The notes beneath the pieces are model-generated. The model was not told where the DNA came from and did not search any database. It saw only the letters and a list, made by a program, of their open reading frames with translations. A DNA stretch of 64,000 nucleotides. It comes from Trichuris trichiura. Its lineage: Eukaryota > Nematoda > Enoplea > Trichinellida > Trichuridae. The DNA is taken from positions 2,182,001 to 2,246,000 of the forward strand of contig JBAJFE010000042.1 in NCBI GenBank assembly GCA_037903355.1, given 5' to 3'. Each line of letters opens with the position of its first letter. Positions within the stretch are counted from its first letter, which is position 1. The translations under genes were made by a program, and so were the position numbers. This document shows positions 45,131-58,128 of this stretch, piece by piece.

Positions 45131-47290
45131 GATACGTCTCAAAATGATAATTAAGAAAAGACGAGAGAATTAAGCCCACAGAATCAGTGTCGTTTTCCAC
45201 TTAAAAATGTTGGCAGACAAATGCACCTGGCAATGCCTTACGCCCGTCCGCTAGTCATCAATACGTTATGACGTGATCTAATCCTTATATTTAAGCCAAC
45301 ACTGAAGTAAAGCAAGGCCGTGAGTGTTGGCACGCATTTTTTCGCATCACCCGTCCCGCCCTTACCTAACCCTAAACCAAGGCCTAAATATTACTTATGG
45401 ATCTTGGAATTCAGTCCTAACAGTTTGGTCTTTGCGTGGAATAGAATACACGGAGGTCACCGAACATGAGCATCACTGAAGATCGACAGTAAAGAGATGA
45501 GTTAAATGGCTAAAGAAAGCTTTTTTTTACGGAGACACCACGAATAGTAAAATGTTTTCCAGTTCACGCATCATAACAAAATTAACTTTAGTTCCCTGTG
45601 TTATCAGACAAATGTCATGAGATGAAAAATATATTAAATACAGTAACCTTGAATATAAATGTTAGGGGTGTCCGACTAAATATTTCTGACGGATGTAGAC
45701 AAGGCAGCAGATAGTATTGCCATGGAAGCAATATTAGCAAAATGCTAAGCTTTCGTTCTACATTCCTTTCCATTGGTAGTAGAAGTATTGGTGATGTTCA
45801 TGTGCCTCCATCCTTTGCTTTGTTACTGCTATCTCTTCAGTCCTAAAGCGAAACGAAATCACTGCCTCAGGTAATTCGTGTTGTGCGGCTGAACCCTTGA
45901 CGGAGGGAGTCTGTCGTTTTTCTTTGATGGTAGTTACGTTAAAGGGCAGTGCGCCCCACTGATTAAATTTAAAACTTGCGATTAACATAAGAGCACTTAG
46001 TCGTTGCACACTTTGTTCCCTGCAAGGTTAGATCTCTAACGGCGACCTAGAGGTCTTTCCGTAAAAGAAAGTAAGATTAATCTCAATTTGTTCGCTTTTT
46101 TCATTTTTGTTTCATAAAATTGTACCTCATTCGTCATTTAGATTCTTCAACTGGGTATATCCGTTGGTTTCAAGGAATGGCGCAATGGTTGTCATTAATT
46201 CTAGCGTTTGCCAAAAGTTTATTCCACGCTGAACTAAAAAAATTGGCGTTTAAGAAAGGGGGACGGACATAAGCCATTTTATAATAGCAAGTATAGGTAA
46301 ACAACTTCTGCGGTACCACTAGTAGCGAGGTCTGTGGTGTAAATATGTTTAACACTCTGATTTGCATAAAAGGCCCTTACAGTAACATTCGTCTGTTGAA
46401 CTACATCCTAGCTAATTCGGTTGTTTATTTCAAACTGTTCACGGCTAGCGCGTTTTAATAACTCTTACGCAATTATGTTTTAAGCGACGTAAGTATTAAC
46501 GGAATTTTCTTCGAAAGCTTTTTTCAACAGTTACATTGTTGCATTTGGGCTATCGTGAGTAAAAAGTATCTGTAGGTTCATATTGAGCTTCTATCTCCTA
46601 ACGAATCAGTTAGGTATTAAATGAAAATCTTTTCGCTGAATCTTTAGAGAGGCAGTATGCAGTTTACAGAATTTCCACTCGCTGTTGCAGTTATGTGCGG
46701 ACAGAGTTTTTAACACCCTTCGTTACAACATCTCGCTTGTCCCAAACAGGATATGTTGGTTGGATGGTAAACTCTGATTGAGCGTATCTCAGCTTTAGCA
46801 ATTCAACTCGTCCAAATTGTTTAATTGCGCAATTACCGTAAGATCTGTATAGCTCATCCATGGCTGGGCGCGTTCCCATCGTGCAGCCATCCTTTTTGGA
46901 CTGCAAGCTAATTTTACTTTCGTAAAAGGTCTTATGTCTTCGTATACTGAACTGATGTGAGCTTCGAAATGAGCATTTAACCTACATTGAAAATTGCTGT
47001 TTCTAAAGCTGGCCAAACCTTGTGCAGGAATTTTCATCTTTAATGGTTACTGAACAGTTCTGCATTCTGAGCATCTTCATTGTTCACTGAAGCTGCTTCG
47101 AATTGGCAAATTTATTTCACAGTTTTATTTTGGTTTATAATGTTTTTATTGCTTGTTTCATTTTAGGGTTTAGCTAATAGGGTCTCCCTTTGGTTTGGCG
47201 AAAACTATATGTGGGTTATTATTGCGCTTTTGGTCAGGTAGCTACGTAGTATTACGCATCCTCTGAAGGCCACAATTGTCGTTGCATAAT
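45131..47290. other. Region upstream of the MATH-BTB gene without a supported gene
   Basis: Minus-strand open frames at 45758-46009 and 46691-47037 are short and show no recognisable domain or homologous partner. Nothing else is seen. Confidence 0.5.
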
Positions 47291-50200
47291 ATGGTCGACG
47301 AGAGTGGAACACTTTTAAATGGTAGGTTTTATCGCTTTGAGGGGTCAGCTGCTGAGCATCGTTTTTTGGAATTTTTGCTTCGCTAAATTTCCAAAACTCA
47401 AATCTTTTAGTCCTCTGTAATTCAGGCTGTTCAAACTTTAATAAATCCAAAAGAAAGCTTTATAGCTTCGGTTTTGCATTTGGTTTTTTTATATGTTTGT
47501 AGTAATACTTTTCGTTTCTGTCTACTTGATTTTCACTGCTACGAATTCAGCTTAAGAGTACGATAGTATAATCTCTTAGTTTGTTTTACTATTTACGGTT
47601 TGAGCTTTCTAGTGTGGTCTGCTTTTCCGCCAGTTCAATTATTTCGGCTGTACCTAATTGACGCAATGGTTTTTTTCTGTTATACTTTTCCAATTTTAAA
47701 GTTCTTTTCTCCATAGAGAATGTGGCCTTGGCGTTTAACGATAATAAAGATGATTCCTTGAAAGTATGCGGTCGATGGCTAATTGAAAACTTTTCCATGA
47801 GTAGTTACATGACTGAACGAAACGAAAGAATTTCGTTTGGTCCGAAATTCGAAGACTTAAATAGCAGGTTTGGTCGCCCTTTTACGTGTTTCTTTGTAGA
47901 ATTTGAAATTTCCTCTGTTTTAGATTCCAGTTTCAGCTGATGTTGAATTGGCATATCAAGCAGTTTAAGCTCAGAATCCGTAAATACTTGCCAGGAGCTG
48001 CTTACAGGTTTCGCATCGACCTGAGTGGGGTTTGCAGATGCGTTTTGGATCACCCAGATTTAGAATATGATGCTGAACGTGGTCTTACTATTAGTTGGAT
48101 TCCCGAAACAAATGGTAAAAAGTTTGACCTTCTAAGCTTAACACATTTTGCCGGATAATTTTTATGGGCTATTTTCGTGGGTCGTAGGGGCTAGTCTAGC
48201 ATCTTTTATTCTTTACTTCAAATAAGCTGATTAACTAAAAGTGAGTGCAGGAATTCGCATAGCAATAGCAATTACAAAAAACCGTAAAAAGAATAATATA
48301 AAGTTATAGGATCAAAGTTTAAGTGGCCGTAATGAATTCGTCAGTCATCCACTCCGTGCCAAATTTTCATTAGGAAATTAAGGTATGAACTTCAGTTGCC
48401 CACACGCCCGATTAATTGATGTAACTTGCTCGTTAACATGCTCCTTCAAAATATCACCATAGTAGGTCAATGCGTAGTTTTGTGCCTCTTTGTGATAGAT
48501 ATGCAAATATAAAATATAAGTAAAAAAATTAATTGCCAGTAATATCGTTTACTCAGTATGTTAATTGTCTCCGTTGCGTTCAGCAACCTGTTTTCACAAT
48601 GTGGCGGTTGCTGGATGCTATTATGATACTAGTAGCATCCAGCTGCTGTGGACCAAGAAGTTAACATTCCATTTGTGGGCATTACGAACTTATTGAAGTA
48701 CCGGTCAGACGGGTACTGCTGCGCTAAAAAGAACTGAGGGTAATTGGAAGCGGCACTGTCTGTTCGAGTACTGGCTATATGCTAATTCTTTCCTTCCCCT
48801 CTTCCAATAAACACGGAATGCCTACCTTGTTGCTGGCTAAGTTGTGTTGACGCAGCTGGGTCGTTTCAACGTATTCTGTCTGAGGCAGGCAGGCATCAGA
48901 AATTTGGCTACAGTTTCTTACCTGTATCCTGTAGCGGTGACCACCTGCCTAGCTGCGCCAAGAACTTATCACACCTTCAGGGCCGATGGAATTGCTACTA
49001 AACGTTAAGCCCTCTTGTTCTGCCGTCGCACGATAGCGACCATAAATGTGTGCTAAAGGTTTAACTGCCATATCCACAGGACATGAAACTATTATCCATG
49101 TTCCTAGCAAAACTATGCAAAGTCAACTTATGCCTCCGTCGAAAATAATGCACTACCAAACATTAGAGACATCCTGCTGGAATGTTTTGCGGTGTAGGAT
49201 AGCTGAAGTTTTTTGGGATACCTACTTCAGCAGTGATTGAACGAACAAGAGCTGAAAAAATTTTCACGCGCATGAAACAAGAGCTCTGTAAAGTCTCGCT
49301 TTTGATGCGAAAAACGAAGCGCTTACAAAATGCAGACTATCTTTAAGTCAAACCTTAGCGGCACGAATTTATGCATTCTTCTAATGCATTGGCCCTGTGT
49401 TAAGTAAAAGTCGCTGATTGTTTTTTCCTGTGAACATGTATACGAATGCCTGATTTTCAGCTTTCACTGATTTGCATCTTAGTCCGCAAGGGCAGCATTT
49501 TGACTTTTTTATTATTAGTTTATTGCGTGGGCTTGTAACCTCTTGTTTTCCATTCAGGGTTTGCCCGAGGTGGCTTGGAAATCAAATGTGAAGTCAACAT
49601 TTCATCACTGTGCCCAATCTCCGGCGGACAATTTTCAAATGATAAAAAAATACCTGTTGACAATCTTGAATATGTTGAAAATACAGCAGATGAAAAAGAA
49701 ATTCCAGATATTCAAGTTTCAGCTGACTCAGCCGAATTTTCCGAAGGTTTGTTTTTTTGTCACCTTTCGAGAAGTTCATTCTTCTCGCAGGCGGCACTTT
49801 GTTTTACGTATTCGAAGCCCTATTTTGAATCAATATTTTGCAATGAGTGGCAACAAAGAGGCATTTTTATTTGATAAACGTATTATATTAATTGGAACTG
49901 CATTGCTGAGAAAAACCGTGAAGTTTTGTTGGGAAAGAACCCGTTTCACCTTAAGCGGGCACCTCTTGCCTAAAAAGCAGAGCTCTCAGGTCTTGTTTGA
50001 TTATTCATCAGCTAATCCGCCTTAAAAAATAATGCTGCGATTTAATCTGTTTCTTACGGCAACATTACAAAGCGTTTATTTGCTTTTACTAATGAGCAGA
50101 TCCGTCGACGCTTTCGGAGCCCTACGTGCTCCGTTTTCAGCGATAAAAAATGGTTTGTAATGGTCTGACTTAAATTACATCGTTTCCCTTTACAGCCCTT

Positions 50201-50989
50201 CGCTTAATATAGAATATTTCCCATTAAGTGTAGTTGCATCCTTTTCAGAGCATGCTTTGTGCATTGTTAAAAGAATGGAAAATAATACTGGAAATGGAAA
50301 CCTAACAATATATTACGATGGTGGACAATTGAAAACGTTCGGCTGGATTGTTTGCTTATATTCTCTGGGTTGTAAAGTGGCACTTCATCCCGCAAACGTT
50401 AAACTGGAGGACGTCACATATCCGTCGCTTTGCAATGTCTTTCACTGGATATACTCTGGGGAAATCGACTTAGAAAAGTAAGCTGGTTGCCCAGCTTTAA
50501 TATTATTACATTTATTCTATCTGTTTGCGCAGTCTTTTGAAATGCCGTTACTTAATGTGATGTCTTATCATTGTTGCTAACTATTGTTCTTGTCATTAAC
50601 AAACAACTATTCGCTCACCATCGTCGCCTTAGTTCCTGTTAAACTTTTTTCTACATTTGCGGTGCGTGCTTATGACTGTTACTTATTTTGCCGTTTATTT
50701 AAGGATATGTTTACGTGAAGTCCATTCAGCCGCTGCCCATTTGGGATTGGAACCATTGGCTACATTATGCTGCAGCGCTATTATGAAGTCTATACATAGA
50801 GACACCATTGTTGATGTCCTATCTAGCTTCAAAACTTCCGGTCAGATTATCTCAAACAAAGAAATACTTACACACTTAAGGGAACATAAAGCTTATGTTC
50901 TTACGACGGATAAATGGAGCTTATTTGTCCTAAAAAAGCCACGCGTTGCGCTAGACATTCTGACCTATCTTCTACTTAATTCCATATGA
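47291..50989 (+). CDS. MATH-BTB domain protein, six exons
   Basis: Exons 47291-47321, 47717-47867, 47924-48114, 49558-49746, 50249-50477 and 50704-50989 have matching phases and give 358 aa, about the size of SPOP-like proteins. The first exon starts MVDESGTLLN. The MATH-like part has CGRWLIENFSM near residue 30. The BTB part contains LTIYYDGGQLKTFGWIVCLY, CKVALHPANVKLEDVTYPSL and FHWIYSGEIDLEK, then LREVHSAAAHLGLEPLATLC, the BTB helix pair leading to a BACK-like end. Such proteins bring substrates to CUL3 ubiquitin ligases. The BTB core is divergent: the usual F-AHR-LA-RS motif is replaced by KVALHPANV, so CUL3 binding is uncertain. Introns are 56 bp, 1.44 kb and in between. No intact transposon is seen in them. 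Confidence 0.82.
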
Positions 50990-51317
50990 AAGAATATGTG
51001 TTCATGAACGATATCACGTATTAGTGCATTCCTTTATAATTTCATTGCTGAAGACGGGACAAGATACATTCAGAAAGCTTCATTTGTCAGGCGGTATTAT
51101 CGAATGTGAGTAAAGAGCATACTTCTTTTTCAGAAGTTTTTATTCTAATAAAATATTGCCAACTTTTTCTAGATTGCTTATGAATCACTCAAATACCGAG
51201 CCCCTGACTATGCGCGCAGCAAATGCATAAAGTACTCACGTGCGACTAATCAATTTCCATCCAAAGCAGGATTAAAGTTCGCTTTCGTTAATCCTTCATA
51301 TGTAAATATGTATGTTG

Positions 51318-52160
51318 AGCCTCGAGAAGTTGACCACCCCGCAGACTGGGGAAACTGGTCAACATAGGGAGGTGGTCAGCATAGGGAGGCTGTGGGTATA
51401 AGTGGCTTGGCTGAATAGATTAGTATCTGTACGCGTTTTATTCTGCTGCACAGCATCTATTGGACGCATACTAAATGGCGAGGTGCATAAAAATAACCTC
51501 ATTGTAAGTCATGGAAAAGGCTTTTCAGGGGCTAGAATGCTTCCTAAAAAAGTGTCAATCCTAGGCTGATGCTTGTTCTTACTACAAACATAAGCGGTAA
51601 GGGCGGCCTCCACACTAGGTACCCCATTCAGCGTCTCTGAGCATTTTTCAGCAGCAAAACACTTCAACTGCGCGAACATGCGCCCGACGTCCCCTTCCTT
51701 CAGCTTTTGCGCCATTTCCGTCTTACTGGCACTTTCCTCCTCCGCGTCGCCTCCTGCGCTGCTTGCTTCTACGCTCATTCCCGCTTCGGCTAGTATAGAA
51801 TGGAAGATTGCTTGTAGGTCGAGTTCGGCAGAAATGGTCATCTCATTATCTATTGCAAAGAAATCTTTGGAATCTACTCCTTCAATCTCTGCCTCACGAG
51901 TCGGATAATCAGGTCGGAGCTCGACATCGTTCTCTTGGTTTCTGACGAATCCAGCTCTCCTGAAGCACTTCCTTATTGCCTCCGGTTGACCCTTATTCCA
52001 GGAAGGGCTAATCCAAAGTACGGCGCCCAAAGTATTAATAGACGCAGCAATCGAAGGCGCTTCCACAGTGGAGCTGGTGACTTTTGCTTTGCCAATGACC
52101 CACTGCAGAAGCTCGGTCCTGTATTTCATTTTAAATGTCTTAATTACTCCTTGATATAGA
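51318..52160 (-). pseudogene. pogo-type transposon relict with transposase C-terminal part
   Basis: The minus-strand open frame 52129-51509 contains WISPSWNKGQPEAIRKCFRR, the conserved segment after the DDE core of Tigger/pogo transposases, then an acidic linker and a Cys-containing tail. The N-terminal and catalytic parts are missing. The left flank (51318-51390) carries GAAGTTGACCACC and GGTCAACATAGGGAGGTGGT, the terminal words of the MITE at 15740-15907. The long clean open frame suggests the copy is not very old. Confidence 0.72.
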
Positions 52161-53800
52161 CCAGTTTTTTTACATCTTGCTTTAGCGTTTTCACTTCAAT
52201 ATGGTTCGATGTCATTACAACTTCGTCTGTTGTGGGTAAAAAACAAATAGACGCGCATTGATTTTTCAGGAAAGGCTAAAGGCTAATGAATGCTTCTCGC
52301 TTATGTGACGCCATTTTCTGAAAAATGCGAGAGGAGATATGAAAGGTAAGCAGAAGTTTTTCCATGACTAAATCGTTCGTGGAAAAGCAGTAGTAGTAGT
52401 AGTATAGTACATCTTTCACGTGACGAGTAGTAGCAGTCCTTTCCGCAAAATGTTTTCATGAGTAGTGCTATTGCAAAACTTTCCCGCCAGGGGCGATTGA
52501 GCGAAAAGTTTGAGAACCTAATGACGTCCCTGCTGCCCAAGTCCTCTCTTCCAGCCAATCAGCGCGCTCAAAATTGAGCAATCAGAACTGGATGGCTCAA
52601 ACGCTGGGAAACGTTCACAGGGGGCGCTGGCTATCCTGACTTTGAGAAAAACTGATCTAGAGGCTGGGTGTTTGAGGAAGTGTTCGCAGGCAGGAACTTC
52701 AACGTGACGTTTGTGAGGTGTTTCACGTGGGCAAGGCTCAGGCAGTTGTTTAGTTGCCAATTCGCTTCATCTGTCCGTCGACACTTCTTAACTCCTCGAA
52801 TATGGCGGCTGTCATCCAGGCGGATTCATTTGATCTCCAAATGACAGGGAGCTGGTCAAGCCTCAAGTTCCTAAATGCGTGAGGTTTTGCTGATTTGCCA
52901 GTGACCTAAAGAGGGGTCACGCGCGCCCTGAAAGCTACGGAACTTCATTAAAGGTTTTGTGTTTTCAAAGGGACATACTCCGTACGAAAACGCTATTCAA
53001 AGTTACTTTCATAGCATAGAACTTTTGGTTGAAGAAGCAGATCACAATGTGCTACCTGTTCCGCCAAAGCGGAGGCTTGTATAGCCTTTTCCGTGGTTGC
53101 TCTTGGATCCAGCATCGGTCTTCCGCGATGTGCGACTGGAGCACTACTATTGTAAGAATAGTTTCTGCATTATTGTAACTTGTGAGTTTTCTGCGCGTTC
53201 ATTGAACTTATGTTCCAGAGTATTGCCTGTTTCCTCAATGTGGACTCTTGAATATGCAAATTCTACCACGTAAACTAACCCTGTTTTTTATTTACTGGAA
53301 TTTTCATTTTATCTTTACGGAGAATTGACCGCAAATTGCGGCAACCTTAAAAAAGACTCGGAAACCAAATTGTCTGCTTGGCTGAACAATCTTTTCCCCC
53401 TAATTCTACAACAGAAAGAACAGCTAAACGTAGTATGTGCAAAATATTTGGTTTAGGGAGTTCGTGGTTGCAAAGTTTGTATTGGAACACGTAGTCAATA
53501 AACGCTTTTGGATAACCGTTTTTGTAGATCTTTCTAAAGTATTTGAGCTCTGCTTAGAGATATTTGGGATTGCACAAATTTATTGCTCTATCAATCATTC
53601 CAGAAAGAATTCCACGCATTACCGAACATGGGTGATGCGAAGAAAAATTGAGGTATTGATCTGTGTGAGTGGACTTCTTGTAAACTCTGGTTTTAAGTTC
53701 TTGGTTTTGTGCGAATAACCAAGATGTCAAGAAAAAGAAGAGCTCCATTTTCTTTTTTATTTGGTTTTCACTTCCTGTTTATTGAAATTTTAATTCATAT
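52161..53800. other. Region without a supported gene
   Basis: It is GC-richer than its surroundings at about 52490-52950, with CCAATCAG and AGCAATCAG words and a short frame starting ATGGCGGCTGTC at about 52801 that stops after roughly 26 codons. It may be transposon sequence or a promoter; I cannot decide. Confidence 0.35.
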
Positions 53801-55650
53801 AAAGTTTTTTTCTTTATTACGGATCTCCCATTTTTTATCAGAAAATTTTCATGCGGAGCTTTCGGCCCCAACTTTGGGCCGTCGTCAGCGCAGACGAACA
53901 AAAATAATTTCACAAAACTTCTTTTTGTCTCAGCTTTACTCAGCAGTTCGATGTGGATTAGTTCTGTGGGAGTTTGGAGATGTCATCGTGAGCCTAATAT
54001 CTGAAGAGTATCAAATTTCCTTATTAATACCTGTTTTTGCGCACTGCAAACCCTTGTTGCGGCAAAATCAACGTGTGTGACCAAAGCGTCGTAATGTGTG
54101 TCATTTAGCTATCTTCTGCGGAAACCAATCATGTTCATGTAATCAGTTTATATTCTTGCCGATGTTGATCTGTATCTTATTACATTTCTTAGTAGTGGCA
54201 TTCCCGCTGAGAACAAGATCCTTTTGCAGAGATTATCCGGGTTTTAACCCCATTTTAACTGGAAACATTTGGGTATGATTCCATTGTCCCTGCATCTCAG
54301 CAGAAAAGTTAGTTGTCCTTGCGCAAGTCCAGCTTTAACACGTATGTGTTCCAGGAGTATGTTCTAGCCTACTGATTCCGAGAGTGCACCTGAGCATAGT
54401 TGTTTCCATAAAATTCAACTGGTGTTCATCTTTCTCAGTGATCGCCCAGCATTAACGGTAGAGGCCCGCTGAGAAGATAACAGCGCGGCAGACTTTGATT
54501 TCAGTTTTATTGCCAGAGGTGTTGGGTCCAATTTGCATATATTGTATCTTTCTGAGATTTATACATCGCTAATTTGTTTTTCCAGCGCATTACATTTGCT
54601 TCTAATGCTTCACATTTTCTGCCATGAGGAGGACACTGTCAGCGTAGAGCATCGTTTGGGGATACGGCATTTATATCTCTCTGGTGATTGTGTCCACGGC
54701 TGTGCTGAACAGCAATGGTAAAACTGCAGAATCCTGGTGCACACCTACTGCTCTTGAATAATTCAGTGTTTCTTCAACGCCAGTAGCAACCTAGCTTGTT
54801 GCTCCTTTGCATATCATTTTTATCCGTTTTACATACCCTTCAAGGACTTTGAGTTCTCTAAATGCTAACCAAATAGTTGAGTCTGGTATCTTTTAGTAGG
54901 ACCTTTTGAGATCAAGGAAGCCTGCGTGCAATGTCTTATCTTTCTCCCAGTTTTTTTCAAGTAATAGTTTTATCCTGTTGATCACACTTATTGTGCTGCA
55001 GCCCTCCTGAACTCATACCATTTCTCCGTTATGCGTATAATGCTTTCTAATCTTTTCTGTACTTCGCTGTGGAATTTCCCGCGAATAGCTTGCTAGTCTA
55101 ATTAGCCGTTATGCACAACAATTTTCGATGTCTCCAGTGCCTTTCCATATTGTTATAGTCGCGCTTGTTTTCAAGTCAAGAGTATATGTTTACGCTAAGC
55201 GATCTGCCTTAGCACCTTGGTAACTCAGGCAACACCAGGGTCCCTTGTTTTTCATAATTCGCTTTGTATGTCGTCTGAACCTTTTGCTTTTTCGTTCTTT
55301 ACTTTTGTTAATGCCAGTTCCACGTCTTCTGCGGTGATTCAGGGAATTAGGCCCGTTATGTTTACTCCTGCAAAGATGGGCTTCTGTAACGACAGAACTG
55401 AAGTAGCGTTTCCCTCTGCCCAGCATTTTATTTAGTTTTCCTAATATATTTCCAGTTTTATCTTTGATCAGACAGTAATGATCGGCATCTTGCCTGGCTC
55501 CTGAATCTGCTTTTGCTAGTTTGTATGTCAGTTGTTCTGCATGAGGACTTCATAATTTTTGGTACAGTTCTCCTGTTTTTGCTTCTGTCGTCTTACTACT
55601 CAGTTTGTCTGCGTAAATAGACGGCTCTAAAACTTCAACATGCCCATCGT
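53800..55650 (-). mobile_element. Decayed non-LTR retrotransposon (reverse transcriptase)
   Basis: Read on the minus strand, family words appear in order with many frame breaks. They include DVELALTKVKNEKAKGSDDI (about 55330), HAGFLDLKRSY and DSTIWLAFRELKVLEGYVKR (about 54870), then the catalytic region VGVHQDSAVLPLLFSTAVDT (about 54730; usual GVHQGS-LSPLLF) and MLYADSVLLMAE (about 54640; usual LYADD). The second Asp of the YADD box reads Ser. No terminal structure was found. It is an RTE/CR1-like dead copy. Confidence 0.78.
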
Positions 55651-55659
55651 AACGAGGCA

Positions 55660-56560
55660 TTTATCTATTATTATTATTAACAATCTGTTTACGGATTTAT
55701 TTTCTCAACGTTGAAAAAACTGAAGTATAACAGGCAAAACGAATGCAAACCGGGCGTCGCCGTCTGTCTGCGCAACTCGCTGTGCGCTAACCGCTTGCTA
55801 CTACACCTATAACTGATGAAAGAAGTTTAAAGAGAAAATGGAAAGCTCAACGAACTGGCTAATAGTCGATAAACGTGAAAGGATAAATTTACAGTGTAGG
55901 ACTCAGAAGCATTAAAGATGTAATATAGAACTCAGAAAAATGGTTAATGGAGATGGTGCGAGGGGAATGAATGAACAAACCAATAAACTAAAAATCAAGC
56001 ATAAGAAAAGGGGAACAATTGAAATATGAAAAAGGGCCTTGAATGACAATACAAACGGAAAGAAGAAAAGAACAACTAACTTACTGTTTATTATGAAGCG
56101 CACTGGGAGTCCTCAAGCGTTCCGTAGGCACTTTGCAAGTCTTGAAGTTTCATCCTCATCGTCATGGAGCAATCATTTATTATCATTAACAATATATCTG
56201 CAGATTCACTTTTACATCGTTTAAAAACACTGAACTATAAAAGACGGACGAACGCAAACCAATCGCTGCCATCTGCCTGCACAACTTGTACACTAACTGC
56301 CTGCTATTGCATCTGTTACTTACGGTGTTTAAAGAGAAAATGATAAGAAGGTACAATAAATGTCATAAGGTATCTCTGTAATGCGGAACGTAGCAAAATA
56401 AAAAGCGTTACGTATAACCTAAAAACGGGGTTGATGGAGTAGGTTTGAGAGAAATGGGCTAACCAATCAAAAGACTAACAATTAAGCAAAAGGAAAGCGG
56501 AAGGATTGAAATTCATTCATTCCTCCTACGTTATCTTCACTGAGCCCTTTTTTGGGTTCT
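55660..56560. repeat. Diverged direct repeat, two copies about 510 bp apart
   Basis: The block at about 55660-56040 (TTATTATTATTAACAATCTG, CTGAAGTATAACAGGC, AACGAATGCAAACCG, GTCTGCGCAACT, TTTAAAGAGAAAATGG) is matched at about 56170-56515 (TTATTATCATTAACAATATA, CTGAACTATAAAAGAC, GAACGCAAACCA, CCTGCACAACTTG, TTTAAAGAGAAAATGA). The copies are in the same orientation and considerably diverged. It could be an old tandem duplication or two copies of an uncharacterised short element. Confidence 0.75.
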
Positions 56561-58128
56561 ACACCCGCTCTTAATTTTTCTGGGATCTATTTTATGGATT
56601 TACCGTTTCCCATTTAGCGACTGCCCAATTATGTTGTACCTTCTGATCATTTTCTCCTTGAACTCCTTTTGTTAGTAATAGACTTAGTGGTAGGTAAGGG
56701 TTAATACACAATGAGTTGTACAGGCAGACGAAAGTGGCCAGTTCGCGTTAGTCCGTCTGTTCTAATTCAGGTTTCTCTCTGCGGCAAAATAAAGCCGTAA
56801 ATACACGCTGGCATAACCACGCAGCTGAAGTCGTCTGCTGCAGGTTGACGCGACTTGCCTGCTTAAGCTTTTAATCCTGCAATTACGCTTTCATTTAAGG
56901 GACCGTATCAGACAAGTTGCTTTTCAAGATAAAAATGACGCCTTCATTCACTTTATCACCAGTGAGCTTCCCATTTTTTTGCGCCCACATTTTTCTGTCA
57001 GAAAAATCGCAAAAGAGCAACGATACGTTAAGTGAACATCTGATATATGAGAACCGCCTTTAAAATTTAAATGATGATGATTGACATCGAAGACAGCCAA
57101 CATTAGGCCCGAAGACTCCGTCGCTTTAAAGGGCTGTTTTCCCCTATACCTAATGAAATAAAAAACTATCAAAATTAGGTCAGAAAAAGTAGCGAGATCC
57201 TACAGATAACAAAAGATGCTCAGTCAGCCCTAATAATAGAATCCTCAGAGAGGATAAAAGAACTCATGGCAGCCAAGTTCTTCCCGCCTAATCTTGCTTT
57301 TTTTCAAAAACAGAGAACGGATCAAGGGAAATGAAGCTTCGGAACTCCAACACTGAGGAAAAATCTGGCCTCTTACTGCCAGAAAAAAAGTACTGTGGAA
57401 ACTTCCACTAGCTTTAGTAATACAGACACAATGAACAGATAAAACAACTATACAACAATTGCTGGTTTGAACCTATTTCTATATCGAATGTACAAGACAA
57501 GTGCGACTCGAACACGTTATAGTGTGTAATAGTGAAGAATAGAAGTTTCAAATGCAGAACGTCGATGAAATCTTTTAATTCTTATTAAAAACACAGGCTA
57601 AACTAAAAGCAGTCAAACTTGACTATAAAGGTAAGGAAACTTTAAACTCTTCGCGGGATAAAGCTTTTTGCCGCCTAGAAGCTGCTTCCTGATAGACCGA
57701 AAAGCATGGGAGCGAAATTTAAAAATTCTCCTACGCCTGATATGTATCCTACCCAATGTATTTATGGTTTAATGATGAATAAAGGAAATGCTTACTAAAC
57801 TTCGTTTTCAAGTATAATTTTAACCCAGCAACGATTTAGTCTTTAAACAATTAGTATATGAACAGGTCGCTTGCACGCTTGTCCTAAGAGTTGTTAATAG
57901 GAAACTATCCTTCAATTTTTTTCATCAGAAATCTCAAATGGTCGCACCGTCTTAAAACACCTGTCTAACATTGGTTTTTTTGTATTGTTCAAGCCTACAA
58001 TGTAGCGAAAAAATTCACTTATTTGCTTTAAGTCTACTGACATTACTGGCATGTGCAGGCATGCATGTTACAAGTTTCGCAAAGCTGATAGATGGTTCAT
58101 TAGCGGGTAAACTAATTAAAATATGCAT
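56561..58128. other. Region without a supported gene
   Basis: AT-rich spacer downstream of FIG4. I see no coding, RNA or complete repeat feature. Confidence 0.5.
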
